In this document: positions 1 to 10,300 of the stretch, piece by piece | Position numbering within the stretch: position 1 is the first letter of the stretch | Layout of the letters: each line of letters begins with the position of its first letter | Assembly: GCA_040758525.1 (NCBI GenBank) | Contig: JBFLVQ010000183.1 | Location: 1 to 14,108, forward strand | Length of the DNA stretch: 14,108 nucleotides | From: JBFLVQ01 sp040758525 | Lineage (GTDB): Bacteria > Acidobacteriota > Blastocatellia > Chloracidobacteriales > JADJPF01 | Direction of reading: 5' to 3' | Translations under genes and position numbers: made by a program | The notes under the pieces: generated by a model | The model's input: the letters and a program-made list of their open reading frames with translations, nothing else | The model's database searches: none | Told to the model about the DNA's origin: nothing

Positions 1-2
1 GT

Positions 3-719
3 AATAGCTTGAGGATGGTGTTTTGTGGAGGAGAGCCACTTACTGTTGAGTTAGCGGAGAAGTTTTGGCGTAGTCTGGATGCAGAGCTTTATCATCAATA
101 TGGACCAACCGAGACAACTGTAGATGTTACCTTCTGGCATTGTCAACGTACTAATGGAGATCAAGTCATACCAATAGGACGACCCATTGCCAATACGCAG
201 ATATTTATATTGGATAAGCAGCTAGAGCCAGTACCAATAGGAGTAGCAGGAGAGTTGTGTATTGGAGGAGTAGGGTTGGCGAGAGGCTATCTCAATCGTG
301 CAGATTTGACTGCAGATAAGTTCATACCCAATCCATACAGTAATGAAGCAGGAACTAGGCTCTATCGCACTGGAGATTTAGCCAGATACCTCAGTGATGG
401 CAATATAGAGTTCATTGGTCGTATTGATCAACAAGTAAAGGTAAGAGGCTACCGAATTGAATTAGGTGAGATTGAATCAGTGTTGCTAAACCACACTGAT
501 GTGCGCGATACAATAGTAATAGCAAGAGAGGATCGGCCCAGCAACAAACAGTTAGTAGCCTATTTGATAATGGAGCAGGATAGTACAGTTAATATTAATG
601 AGCTGCGAGCTTATCTTAAAGAGAAGTTACCAGAGTATATGCTGCCATCAGCATTTGTGATGATGGAGTGCTTACCTCTCACACCCAATGGTAAGGTTAA
701 TCGGCGAGCATTGCCAGCG
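3..719 (+). other. Adenylation domain, C-terminal part only (gene 1, first module)
   Basis: The visible part runs from just after core A4 to A10: VFCGGEP, YGPTETT (A5), GELCIGGVGLARGYL (A6), YRTGDL (A7), the GRIDQQVKVRGYRIELGEIE hinge region (A8), LPEYMLP (A9) and PNGKVNRRAL (A10). The visible specificity positions, aligned by hand to GrsA PheA, are V299, C301, Q322, V330, D331 and K517. Positions 235, 236, 239 and 278 lie off the left edge, so no substrate can be named. Confidence 0.93.
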
Positions 720-3700
720 CCACAACTAGCAGACACAATGATAGCTAGTGAAGGTTATCTAGCTGCGCGCAGTCCCATTGAAGAGATAGTGGTAGAGATA
801 TGGGCGAGTGTGCTTAATATTGAGCAGATAGGAGTGAATGACAACTTCTTTGAACTAGGTGGACACTCTCTGTTAGCAACACAGGTAATATCTAGGTTCA
901 GAGCAATTTTCTCATTAGAGGTGCCGCTACGTAGTATATTTGAGACTCCTACAGTAGCGGGGCTAGCAGAACAGATACAGGTATTAAAGCGTACAGAACA
1001 GGGATTGATTATTCCCCCGATAGTGCCGGTGACCCGTAAGCAGGATTTGCCACTCTCATTTGCACAGCAGCGTCTATGGTTTTTAGATCAGTTTGAGCCA
1101 GGCAATCCTACTTACAATATGTTTGCTGCCGTGCGCCTCAAAGGAACATTGAATGTTACAGTGCTGGCACAGAGTATCAATGAGATTGTGCGCCGTCATG
1201 AATCATTACGTACTCTCTTTATCAATGTCAATGGCCAACCAAAACAAGAGATTCTCTCCGAATTGAATATATTGCTATTGGTCATTGATATAGTCATGCT
1301 ACCTGAACAAGAATTGAATACCGAACTAACAAGAATTGCAGCCGAATTAAGACAACACTCTTTCAATCTCGCTACTGGACCACTGATACGCACACTGTTA
1401 TTACGGATAAATGATAAAGATCATGCACTACTGATGAATATGCATCATATAGTATCGGATGGCTGGTCAATAAGGATATTCGTGAGAGAACTTGTCACAC
1501 TCTATACTTCATTCTCGACAGGTAAACCATCGTTGTTGGCTGAAATGCCAATTCAGTATGCAGATTACGCAAATTGGCAACAAGAATGGTTGCGGGGTGA
1601 TGTACTGGAGCAGCAGTTAGGATATTGGCAAAAACAGTTAGCAGGAGAGTTACCGGTATTGCAGTTATCCACTGACTTCGCTCGCCCGCCATTGCAGACC
1701 TATCGAGGAGCAACCAGAGTAATATTACTTGATAAGCAGTTAGTAGCAGAGTTGAAAATGCTCAGCCGACGTGAAGGAGCGACACTATTTATGACGTTGC
1801 TGGCTGCTTTCAATATATTGATGCAGCGTTATTCAGGACAAGAGGATATTATTGTAGGATCTCCCATTGCCGGACGTAATCGTGCTGAGATAGAAGGATT
1901 GATAGGATGCTTTCTCAATATAGTACCATTGCGTACAGATCTTTCTGGAGAGCCCAGTTTTGTAGAATTAATGCAACGAGTGCGTGAGTGCGCACTGCAG
2001 GCATATGCACACCAAGACATACCATTTGAGAAGTTGCTTGAGCATCTACAGCCAGCACGAGACCTCAGTCGAACTCCGGTATTCCAAGTATTCTTCAATA
2101 TGTTGAACCTGCACAGTGAGCATACACAGATAGCAGGATTATCGGTAGAGCCGCTAGTGAATGCAGAAGCGAGAGCCAAGTTCGATCTCACACTCTATTT
2201 ACGAGAGCAGTACGATAGTATCAAACTGGAGATGGTCTACAATGCTGACCTCTTTAGCAGTGAACGAGTGGAGGAGATGCTAGAGCAGTACCAGCGGTTG
2301 TTGGTTGAGATAGTAGCAGAACCTACTAGCAGAGTGAGCAGTTATTCATTACTCACTAACAAAACAAAAACTGTCTTACCCAATCCCACAGAGCCGCTCA
2401 GCGACAAGTGGGAAGGGTCCGTATCCAGACTGTTCGAAGCGCAGGCAGCACAAGTACCCACGCAGATTGCCGTGCAGGATGAGAGAAGTAAATGGACTTA
2501 TCAGCAATTGAATGAGCGCAGCAATCAGTTAGCACACTATTTAATTAGTAAAGATCTCAGGCCCGCAGATGTAGTAGCAATCTATGGGCAACGCAATGCT
2601 ACGTTAGTGTGGACATTGTTGGGTGTGATGAAAGCAGGAGCGGCATTTGTGATATTAGACCCAACATATCCAGCCACGAGGTTGATAGATTATCTTGAGA
2701 TAGCAGAAGTACAAGGTTGGATAGGATTATTGCCAGCAGAGATGGTAGCCGCAGAGTTAACAGAGTATGTTGAGCAGCAGCAATATAGGTGTTGTATAGA
2801 CTTAAGCAGTGAGACAGAGCTAGCTGTATTGACATCACAATGCAGCGATAACCTAGCAATTACAGTAGCAGCTAATGAGCTAGCATATATTGCCTTTACA
2901 TCAGGCTCAACAGGTAAACCAAAAGGAGTAATGGGAAGACAAGGATCACTGACCCATTTTCTGCCTTGGCTGAAGGAGCAGTTTGGCCTCAATGAAAAAG
3001 ATCGCTTCAGCATGCTGTCAGGACTATCACACGACCCTTTGCATAGAGATATCTTCACACCACTATGTTTGGGAGCGAGGATATGCATACCTGACGAGCA
3101 GTATATGAGAGAACCACTGAGGTTAGCGCAATGGATGAGAGATGAAGGAGTTAGTATCGCACACTTGACACCGGCAATGGCACAGTTGCTTACACAAGCA
3201 GGAGCAGAGATAAGGATAACAGCATTACGCTATGCTTTTCTGGTAGGGGATGTATTGACTTGGAGAGATGTAAAACGATTAAAAGAACTGGCTACAGAGG
3301 TGCAATGTGTGAACTACTATGGTTCAACAGAGACACAGCGAGCAGTAGGTTACCATTTGGTAACAATGTCAGAGTCACAGGTAGAAAAGCAGAAAGAGAT
3401 CTTGCCATTAGGCAGGGGTATCAAAGATGTACAGTTGTTGGTGCTTAATGCAAGCAGACAGATGTGTGGGATAGGAGAGGTAGGAGAGATATACATACGC
3501 AGTCCACATATCGCATTGGGATACATAGGAGATGAGGAATTAACCAGAGCACGATTTATCACAAATCCATTTACTGGACAAGAAACTGACCTGATATATC
3601 GAACCGGAGATTTAGGCTGTTACTTACCTAATGGGATAGTAGAGCCGCTAGGACGAGCGGACCAGCAAGTGAAGATAAGAGGATATAGAGTAGAGCTAGG

Positions 3701-4325
3701 AGAGATAGAGGCAGTTATAGGGGAACAGGAAGGAGTAGCAGAAGCAGTAGTAATAGCCAGGCAGTATGAGGATGGAGAGAAGCGGCTGGTAGGATATTTA
3801 GTAGCGAAGCCAGAAGTAGTAATGGTAACTACACAACTGCGGGAGCAATTAAAGAAGCGACTACCTGAGTATATGATACCGTCAGCTTATCTAGTGTTAG
3901 AGAAGTTACCGCTCACGCCCAATGGCAAAGTAGATCGTAAGGCACTACCAGCACCAGAGCAGTTAAGCACACAGTTAGCAGCAAATTATATTGCTCCACA
4001 AACGGAGTTGGAGCGTGGCATTGCTGCTATTTGGCAAGAGCTACTTAAGCTTGAAAAAGTCGGTATACACGACAACTTCTTTGAATTAGGTGGCCATTCT
4101 TTATTGATAGTACAAGTACAGAGCAAACTACAGACACGGTTTGGATATAACCTACCAATAGTGGAGTTTTTTAAAAATCCTACCATCTCCTCGTTGGCGC
4201 TTTTTTTAAGTCAGCAAGAACAGAAGCAGAAAGAGCCGTTATCATTACAGCAGATAGATGAGCGAGCTAGAAAGCGCAAGGAGGCTATCGATCAGAAGAG
4301 GCATTTTGCTAAACAGAAGAGATAG
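3..4325 (+). CDS. Nonribosomal peptide synthetase, 5'-partial: (A)-PCP-C-A-PCP
   Basis: Cytoplasmic assembly-line enzyme that activates two amino acids and joins them on phosphopantetheinyl arms. The frame is open through the left edge (residues N-S-L precede the RMVFCGGEP stretch), so the TTG at 9 is not a real start. Counting that TTG as residue 1: partial A domain to about 237 (YGPTETT 31-37, YRTGDL 119-124, NGKVNR 227-232); PCP about 255-325 with LGGHS, Ser287; condensation domain about 345-775 with HHIVSDG at 479-485; second A domain about 800-1318, complete from A1 to A10; PCP about 1332-1402 with LGGHS, Ser1364; lysine/arginine-rich tail 1403-1438. The C domain has the motifs of LCL-type domains and no epimerase precedes it. 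Gene 2 (PKS-NRPS) follows 14 nt downstream. The family call is very sure; the product and the first substrate are unknown. Confidence 0.97.
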   Translation, partial: NSLRMVFCGGEPLTVELAEKFWRSLDAELYHQYGPTETTVDVTFWHCQRTNGDQVIPIGRPIANTQIFILDKQLEPVPIGVAGELCIGGVGLARGYLNRADLTADKFIPNPYSNEAGTRLYRTGDLARYLSDGNIEFIGRIDQQVKVRGYRIELGEIESVLLNHTDVRDTIVIAREDRPSNKQLVAYLIMEQDSTVNINELRAYLKEKLPEYMLPSAFVMMECLPLTPNGKVNRRALPAPQLADTMIASEGYLAARSPIEEIVVEIWASVLNIEQIGVNDNFFELGGHSLLATQVISRFRAIFSLEVPLRSIFETPTVAGLAEQIQVLKRTEQGLIIPPIVPVTRKQDLPLSFAQQRLWFLDQFEPGNPTYNMFAAVRLKGTLNVTVLAQSINEIVRRHESLRTLFINVNGQPKQEILSELNILLLVIDIVMLPEQELNTELTRIAAELRQHSFNLATGPLIRTLLLRINDKDHALLMNMHHIVSDGWSIRIFVRELVTLYTSFSTGKPSLLAEMPIQYADYANWQQEWLRGDVLEQQLGYWQKQLAGELPVLQLSTDFARPPLQTYRGATRVILLDKQLVAELKMLSRREGATLFMTLLAAFNILMQRYSGQEDIIVGSPIAGRNRAEIEGLIGCFLNIVPLRTDLSGEPSFVELMQRVRECALQAYAHQDIPFEKLLEHLQPARDLSRTPVFQVFFNMLNLHSEHTQIAGLSVEPLVNAEARAKFDLTLYLREQYDSIKLEMVYNADLFSSERVEEMLEQYQRLLVEIVAEPTSRVSSYSLLTNKTKTVLPNPTEPLSDKWEGSVSRLFEAQAAQVPTQIAVQDERSKWTYQQLNERSNQLAHYLISKDLRPADVVAIYGQRNATLVWTLLGVMKAGAAFVILDPTYPATRLIDYLEIAEVQGWIGLLPAEMVAAELTEYVEQQQYRCCIDLSSETELAVLTSQCSDNLAITVAANELAYIAFTSGSTGKPKGVMGRQGSLTHFLPWLKEQFGLNEKDRFSMLSGLSHDPLHRDIFTPLCLGARICIPDEQYMREPLRLAQWMRDEGVSIAHLTPAMAQLLTQAGAEIRITALRYAFLVGDVLTWRDVKRLKELATEVQCVNYYGSTETQRAVGYHLVTMSESQVEKQKEILPLGRGIKDVQLLVLNASRQMCGIGEVGEIYIRSPHIALGYIGDEELTRARFITNPFTGQETDLIYRTGDLGCYLPNGIVEPLGRADQQVKIRGYRVELGEIEAVIGEQEGVAEAVVIARQYEDGEKRLVGYLVAKPEVVMVTTQLREQLKKRLPEYMIPSAYLVLEKLPLTPNGKVDRKALPAPEQLSTQLAANYIAPQTELERGIAAIWQELLKLEKVGIHDNFFELGGHSLLIVQVQSKLQTRFGYNLPIVEFFKNPTISSLALFLSQQEQKQKEPLSLQQIDERARKRKEAIDQKRHFAKQKR
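771..983 (+). other. Peptidyl carrier protein domain (gene 1, first module)
   Basis: Carrier domain with the phosphopantetheine signature DNFFELGGHSLL. The attachment serine is Ser287 (codon TCT at 867-869). It hands the upstream chain to the following C domain. Confidence 0.95.
1041..2333 (+). other. Condensation domain, LCL-like (gene 1)
   Basis: Forms the peptide bond between the upstream chain and the residue carried by the second PCP. Visible cores are SFAQQRLWFLD (C1), RRHESLRT (C2), MHHIVSDGWS with the catalytic second His of HHxxxDG (C3), IGCFLNIVPLR (C5), HQDIPFEKL (C6) and RDLSRTPVFQV (C7). No epimerase precedes it, which fits an L-configured donor. Confidence 0.94.
2406..3962 (+). 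other. Adenylation domain of Lys2 / aminoadipate-reductase type (gene 1, second module)
   Basis: Complete A domain: WTYQQLNE (A1), FTSGSTGKPKGV (A3), SHDPLHRDIFTPL (A4), YYGSTETQ (A5), YRTGDLG (A7), RGYRVELGEIE (A8), PNGKVDRKAL (A10). Core A4 is not the usual FDxSVxE of amino-acid A domains. It has the HDPxxRDxFTPL form that I know from fungal Lys2 alpha-aminoadipate reductases and a bacterial NRPS subfamily. Hand-aligned specificity residues are D1009, P1010, R1013, H1052, F1077, V1079, Y1103, R1111, A1112 and K1307. The arginines suggest an acidic or otherwise polar substrate, but this is inference and bacterial members may use something else. Confidence 0.88.
4002..4214 (+). other. Peptidyl carrier protein domain (gene 1, second module)
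   Basis: Second carrier, with DNFFELGGHSLL and attachment Ser1364. It is the last domain before the C-terminal tail, so it donates to the ketosynthase of the next protein. Confidence 0.95.
4215..4325 (+). other. Charged C-terminal tail, probable docking helix
   Basis: The last 36 residues after the carrier domain are rich in K, R, E and Q and have no conserved fold motif (QQIDERARKRKEA, then KRHFAKQKR). Similar basic helical tails are familiar on NRPS proteins that hand over to a PKS. A docking role toward the KS of gene 2 is inferred. Confidence 0.55.
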
Positions 4326-4329
4326 ATTC

Positions 4330-4336
4330 AAGGAGA
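4330..4336 (+). promoter_or_regulatory. Ribosome-binding site of gene 2
   Basis: AAGGAGA lies 3-4 nt before the ATG at 4340, within the 14-nt gap after the TAG of gene 1. It fixes the start of gene 2 and leaves no room for a separate promoter, so the two genes are probably co-transcribed. Confidence 0.85.
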
Positions 4337-4339
4337 TAT

Positions 4340-7300
4340 ATGCAAACTAGTTCACTGAGGGATATAGCAATAATCGGTATGGTAGGGCGCTTCCCAGGCG
4401 CCAACAATATCGAAAAGTTCTGGCAAAACCTACACGATGGTGTTGAATCCATATCTTTCTTTACTGAGCAGGAGTTGGTGGAAGCGGGACTAGATCCATT
4501 AGTATTAAGTAAGCCAAATTATGTAAGAGCGAAAGGTTTGTTGAATAATATAGAACTATTTGATGCTTCATTCTTTGGTTTTATTCCCCGAGAAGCAGAG
4601 TTGATGGATCCACAGCATCGTATCTTTCTTGAGGTTGCTTGGGAGGCTCTTGAGAATGCGGGTTATGACTCTGAAACTTACGATGGTCGTATAGGCATAT
4701 TTGCTGGTGCTAGCCTAAGTAGCTACTTTCTTGTCAATCTTAGCTCAAATATCGAACTGTTGAGAGCTATAGGTAGTCAGCAATTATCTATGGAGAATGA
4801 TAAGGATCACCTCACTACACGAGTTTCCTACAAATTGAATCTTAAAGGGCCCAGTGTCAACGTTCAAACTTCCTGTTCTACTTCGTTAGTTGCAGTACAT
4901 CTAGCTTGTCAGAATCTACTTAACTATGAGAGTGATATCGCATTAGCAGGTGGGGTTTCGCTCGATCTGCCTAATAAAGAAGGTTATGTCTACAGAGAGG
5001 GTGGCATATTCTCGCCTGATGGCCATTGTCGAGCTTTCGATGCGAATGCACAGGGAACAGTTTTTGGTAATGGTATTGGTATTGTGGTATTAAAACGCCT
5101 TTCCGAAGCGCTTGCCGATGGCGATCATATTGAGGCGGTTATTAAAGGCTCAGCCATTAATAATGATGGTTCCTTGAAAGTTAGTTACACAGCGCCAAGC
5201 GTAAAAGGCCAAGCAGAAGTGATTGCGGAAGCGCAAGCTGTTGCTGAAGTCGAGCCTGATACTATTAGCTATATTGAGACGCATGGCACTGGTACGACAC
5301 TTGGCGATCTAATCGAGATCACTGCGCTTAGAGAGGTTTTTTATGCTAAGACAAAAAAGAAGGGGTTCTGTGCGATTGGTTCTCTAAAAACTAATATTGG
5401 TCATTTAAACAGAGCTGCCGGTATAGCTGGATTGATCAAGACAGTACTTGCTCTCAAGCATAAAATGATCCCGCCAAGCCTAAATTTTCACCAACCCAAT
5501 CCCAAGATCGAATTTGCCAATAGTCCTTTCTTTGTCAATACTAAACTGAGTGAGTGGAAATCTGGCGACAGCCCTAGACGGGCAGGTGTGAGTTCATTCG
5601 GTATTGGCGGTACAAATGCCCATGTAGTAGTAGAAGAAGCTCCTCCCCATGAAGGTTCTGGACCTTCCAGACCTAATCAATTATTACTACTATCAGCAAA
5701 GACGGATACGGCACTGGAAATGATGACAGCCAATCTAGCTAATTATCTAAAGCATCATCAAGATATTCCACTAGCTGATATAGCTTTTACACTGCAGGTA
5801 GGACGGCGAACATTTCCATATCGGCATATGTTTGTCTGCAATAATACTAAAGAAGCAATAAGTCTGCTGGAATCGCCTAATACTAGTAGAACCTTGATAA
5901 GCTTGGAGGATTTAAAAACTCGTCCAATCGTATTTATGTTTCCAGGGCAAGGGGCACAGTACATAAATATGGCTCTAGGGATTTATCAAACCGAGTCAAT
6001 CTTTCGTGCACAGGTCGATTATTGCTCAGAATTCTTGAAAGCGTACCTTGGTTTAGATCTACGCGAGGTTTTATATAGGAATGAACAGAATGATGATGCA
6101 GCACAAAAGCTTATTCAAACCTCAATAACTCAACCAGCACTCTTTGTTATTGAGTATGCACTTGCTAAGTTATGGATCTCTTGGGGGGTATTACCGGATG
6201 CGCTTATTGGTCATAGTATTGGCGAATATGTAGCGGCTTGTCTGGCAGAAGTGATCACGCTCGAAGATGCCCTTGAGCTGGTTGCCAGACGAGGTCAATT
6301 GGCACATAGCCTGCCAGGCGGAGATATGCTCGCGATACCATTATCAGAGCATCAAATAATACCTTATATAAGCGATGAAATTTCGCTTGCAGCGATTAAT
6401 GCACCTTCGCTTTGTGTTGTAGCTGGTACTAGCAATGCGATCGCACGACTACATTCTCAACTTTTTGCTCAGGGTCTTGATTGTCAGCGATTAAATACCT
6501 CTCATGCATTTCATTGCGAAATGATGAAGCCAATATTGGCACAATTTCATAAATTGGTAGACAGAATACTGCTTAAACCCCCTAAAATCCGTTATATTTC
6601 TAATGTCACAGGCAACTGGATTACCGCATCAGAAGCGACCAGTGCAGACTATTGGGTGCGCCATTTACGACACACAGTGCGTTTCAGCGAAGGTATTAAG
6701 GAATTACTAAACGAGCCAGAGCAAGTATTCTTGGAGGTTGGGCCTGGGCGCACATTAAGTCTATTGACCAAGCAGCACACACTTAAAAGTGAGACACAGG
6801 TAGTACTCTCTTCGCTGCCGCACCCGCGTGAAGAGACCGAAGATACTGTCTTTCTATTAAATACATTGGGGCGCTTGTGGATGGCGGGAGTAAAGATCGA
6901 TTGGTTGGGATTCTACTCTCAGGAAAAGCGCAATCGAGTACCATTGCCAACTTACCCATTCGAACGCCAACGCTATTGGATTGAGCGACGGCGTCAATCT
7001 GCGCTAGCAAGCGCTGAAGATAAGACTACCCTAGACACACAACCAACAAAGCTGGATACACTGCTAGCTATGGGTACTACAGAGGTAGAGACAGTTGCTG
7101 GTGACAAGATCGAACATATCATCACCGATATTTGGCAGCGAGCTTTTGGTATTGAGCAGATTAGTAATCAAGATAACTTCTTTGAGTTGGGGGGGCATTC
7201 GCTATTAGCTACACGATTGGTCGCTGAGCTGTGTAAAGAATTCTCAGTAGATCTGTCGCTGCAAGTGTTTTTTGAAACTCCCACGATAGCCGGACTAACT

Positions 7301-10300
7301 ATTGCAATCAGACAGCTATTGAAAGCAGAAAAGGCACAAGGTTTAATCACTTTCCCAACCATTATACCGGATTGGGAGAATAGGTATCAGCCTTTTGCGT
7401 TGACCGATATTCAACAAGCCTACTGGGTTGGCCGCCAGGCCTACATGGAATTGGGCAATGTTGCAACCCGTAGTTATATAGAGCTTGAGAGTTCTCAATT
7501 AGATCTGACACGGCTCAATAATGCATTACAACGTCTAATTACGCGCCATGACATGCTACGCGCCACTTTATCTGCAGATGGAATCCAGCAGATACTTAAG
7601 GAGGTACCGCCTTATCAGATAGAAGTCCTTGATCTGACTAAATTACCTGCAGAAGAGGTAGCAGCCAAGTTGGAATCTATTCGCAAGCAGCTATCACACC
7701 AAGTTTCGAAGTATGATCAGTGGCCATTATTCGAAATCCGCGCTACACGTCTAGATGAAAAACGTGTGCGACTCCATATAGGCTTTGATTTCTTAATTGG
7801 CGATGCTTGGAGTATGAGGATTATCAAAAGAGAGCTATATCAGTTTTATATAAATCCTCAGGCAATATTGCCGGAGTTGAAGATCTCTTTTCGAGACTAT
7901 GTACTTGCTGAGATTAAGCTACAAGATTCAAAAATATATAGGCAATCTAAAGAGTATTGGTGCAATCGATTGGCAACATTGCCACCCGCACCAGCGTTAC
8001 CATTAGCACCCCCCCCTGGATCACTAAAACAGCCCAGGTTTATGCGCTTACAAGCTAGGTTGACTATCGATCGCTGGCAGCGTATTAAGACAAGAGCTAA
8101 TCAAGTAGGCTTAACCCCTTCCGCAATATTATTGACGGCATTTGCTGAAATCTTGACGACCTGGAGTAAGAATCCTAACTTTACTATTAATCTGACGCTC
8201 TTCAATCGGCTACCACTGCATCCGCAAATAAACAGTATAGTTGGTGATTTCACCTCTTTAACGCTATTAGAAGTTAACCATTCTTTAATAGAATCGTTTG
8301 AAGTGCGCGCTAAACGTCTACAGCAGCAACTCTGGAGCGATCTAGATCACCGTTATTTTAATGGTGTGAGTGTGCTACGAGAATTGGCACGTATTCAGAA
8401 CAAACCTTTGAAGGCATTAATGCCAGTGGTCTTTACCAGCACATTGACATTAACTAGCACTGCCCAAGTTAAGATTTCTACACCTGAACAGATTTCCGTT
8501 AAACGGGTCTACAGTATTAGCCAAACGCCTCAGGTCTGGCTTGATCATCAAGTTTATGAACAAGCCGGTGCACTAGTCTTCAATTGGGATGCTGTGGAAG
8601 AGATCTTTCCAGCAGGTCTGCTACAAGACATGTTTGATACTTACACTGAACTCCTACATCGTCTCGCCGATGATAATACTTTATGGCACGACTCGGTACG
8701 ACAACTGTTACCTGCCCAGCAACTCGCACAATGTAATGAGTTAAATTGCACAGATAGCACAATATCAGATCAGACATTGTATAACCTATTTGCCACGCAA
8801 GCTGTGCAGCGTCCACATCAAGAAGCAGTGATCTATGCGCAGCAACATCTCACCTATTCACAGTTGTATGCTTGCTCTCAACATTTGGGCTGGCAGTTAT
8901 ATGAACTAGGCGCCTGCCCCAATTCACTAGTGGCTGTAGTTATGGAAAAGGGATGGGAGCAGATTGTCGCCGTACTTGGCATACTTGCCGCTGGAGCTGC
9001 CTATCTACCAATTGATCCAGATCTTCCCAAAGAGCGTCGTTGGTACTTACTCAAGCAGGGTGGTGTAGTATTGGCTTTAACTCAACCCTGGCTGGAAGAA
9101 TCACTAGAATGGCCAGAAGGGGTCCGTCTGATCTGCATTAAAGCTGAAGATATTACTAATTCTATACCGACACCATTAAAGCTTATGCAGAAGCCCGAGG
9201 ATCTTGCCTATGTGATTTATACATCTGGATCTACTGGATTGCCGAAAGGCGTAATGATCGATCATTGTGGCGCCGTCAATACGATTCTCGATATTAATAA
9301 GAGATTTGAAGTTAAGCCAAGTGATCGTATATTGGCGCTCTCGTCATTAAGTTTCGATCTCTCTGTCTACGATATTTTCGGTGTACTTGCTACAGGCGGC
9401 ACCATTGTGATTCCTGAAGCTTCTATGCTACGTGATCCTAAACACTGGGCAGAGCTATTAATAAAAGATAGGATTACAATTTGGAACTCAGTACCGGCAC
9501 TAATGGAGATATTAATCGACTACGCGTATGGGTGTACAAACTTACAGCCATTACACTTGCGCTTAGTGATGTTGAGCGGCGACTGGATCTCCGTTGCTTT
9601 ACCAGATCGGATCAAATCACTTGTCAATGGAGTATCAGTGATCAGCTTAGGAGGCGCCACAGAAGCTTCCATTTGGTCAATACTCTATCCAATTGAAAGA
9701 GTATTGTCCGATTGGAAAAGTATCCCTTATGGCAAACCGATGGTCAATCAACATCTCTATGTTCTTAATGAGCTCCTTGAGCTATGCCCTACATGGGTTA
9801 CTGGTCAACTCTACATTGGTGGGATAGGATTGGCTAAAGGTTATTGGCGCGACGAGGAGAGGACAGCTGCTAACTTTATTTATCATCCACATACTGGCGA
9901 GCGTTTGTACCGCACTGGCGATCTGGGTCGCTATCTACCTGATGGCAATATTGAGTTTTTAGGAAGAGAAGATTTTCAGATCAAACTCCAAGGATTCCGT
10001 ATAGAGTTAGGCGAGATTGAGTATGTGCTTGAAAAACATGACAAAGTACGCACAGCAATTGTAGTCGCAGCCGGAGAGTCGAGAGAAAAACGACGGCTAA
10101 TTGCCTATATCGTTGCCTCTTATCCACAACCAGGACTGGATTTAAGTGAGGATTTGCGCCAATATCTCAAACAGCGATTGCCCGAATATATGGTGCCAGC
10201 AGTATTTGTAGTGATAGAAGCAGTACCGCTTTCTATCAATGGTAAAATAGATCGCCGCGCATTACCTAGTTATACACAAGCGATCCAAACGAATCAGATT

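Noticed and set aside
9..11. TTG at 9 as a start codon for gene 1
   Set aside because: The frame continues to the left edge and the protein begins in the middle of an A domain. The gene is 5'-truncated by the window, not started here.
2690..3088. Minus-strand open frame of 132 codons within gene 1
   Set aside because: Antisense to the A3-A4 region of the Lys2-like A domain, with no ribosome-binding site and no recognisable protein.
4326..4339. Terminator or promoter between genes 1 and 2
   Set aside because: The gap is 14 nt and is fully used by a ribosome-binding site; there is no hairpin and no room for -35/-10 elements.
6830..7096. Possible remnant ketoreductase between AT and carrier in gene 2
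   Set aside because: The stretch holds only the conserved post-AT linker ending TYPFERQRYW and a short polar linker. No Rossmann GxGxxG or KR catalytic motif is visible.
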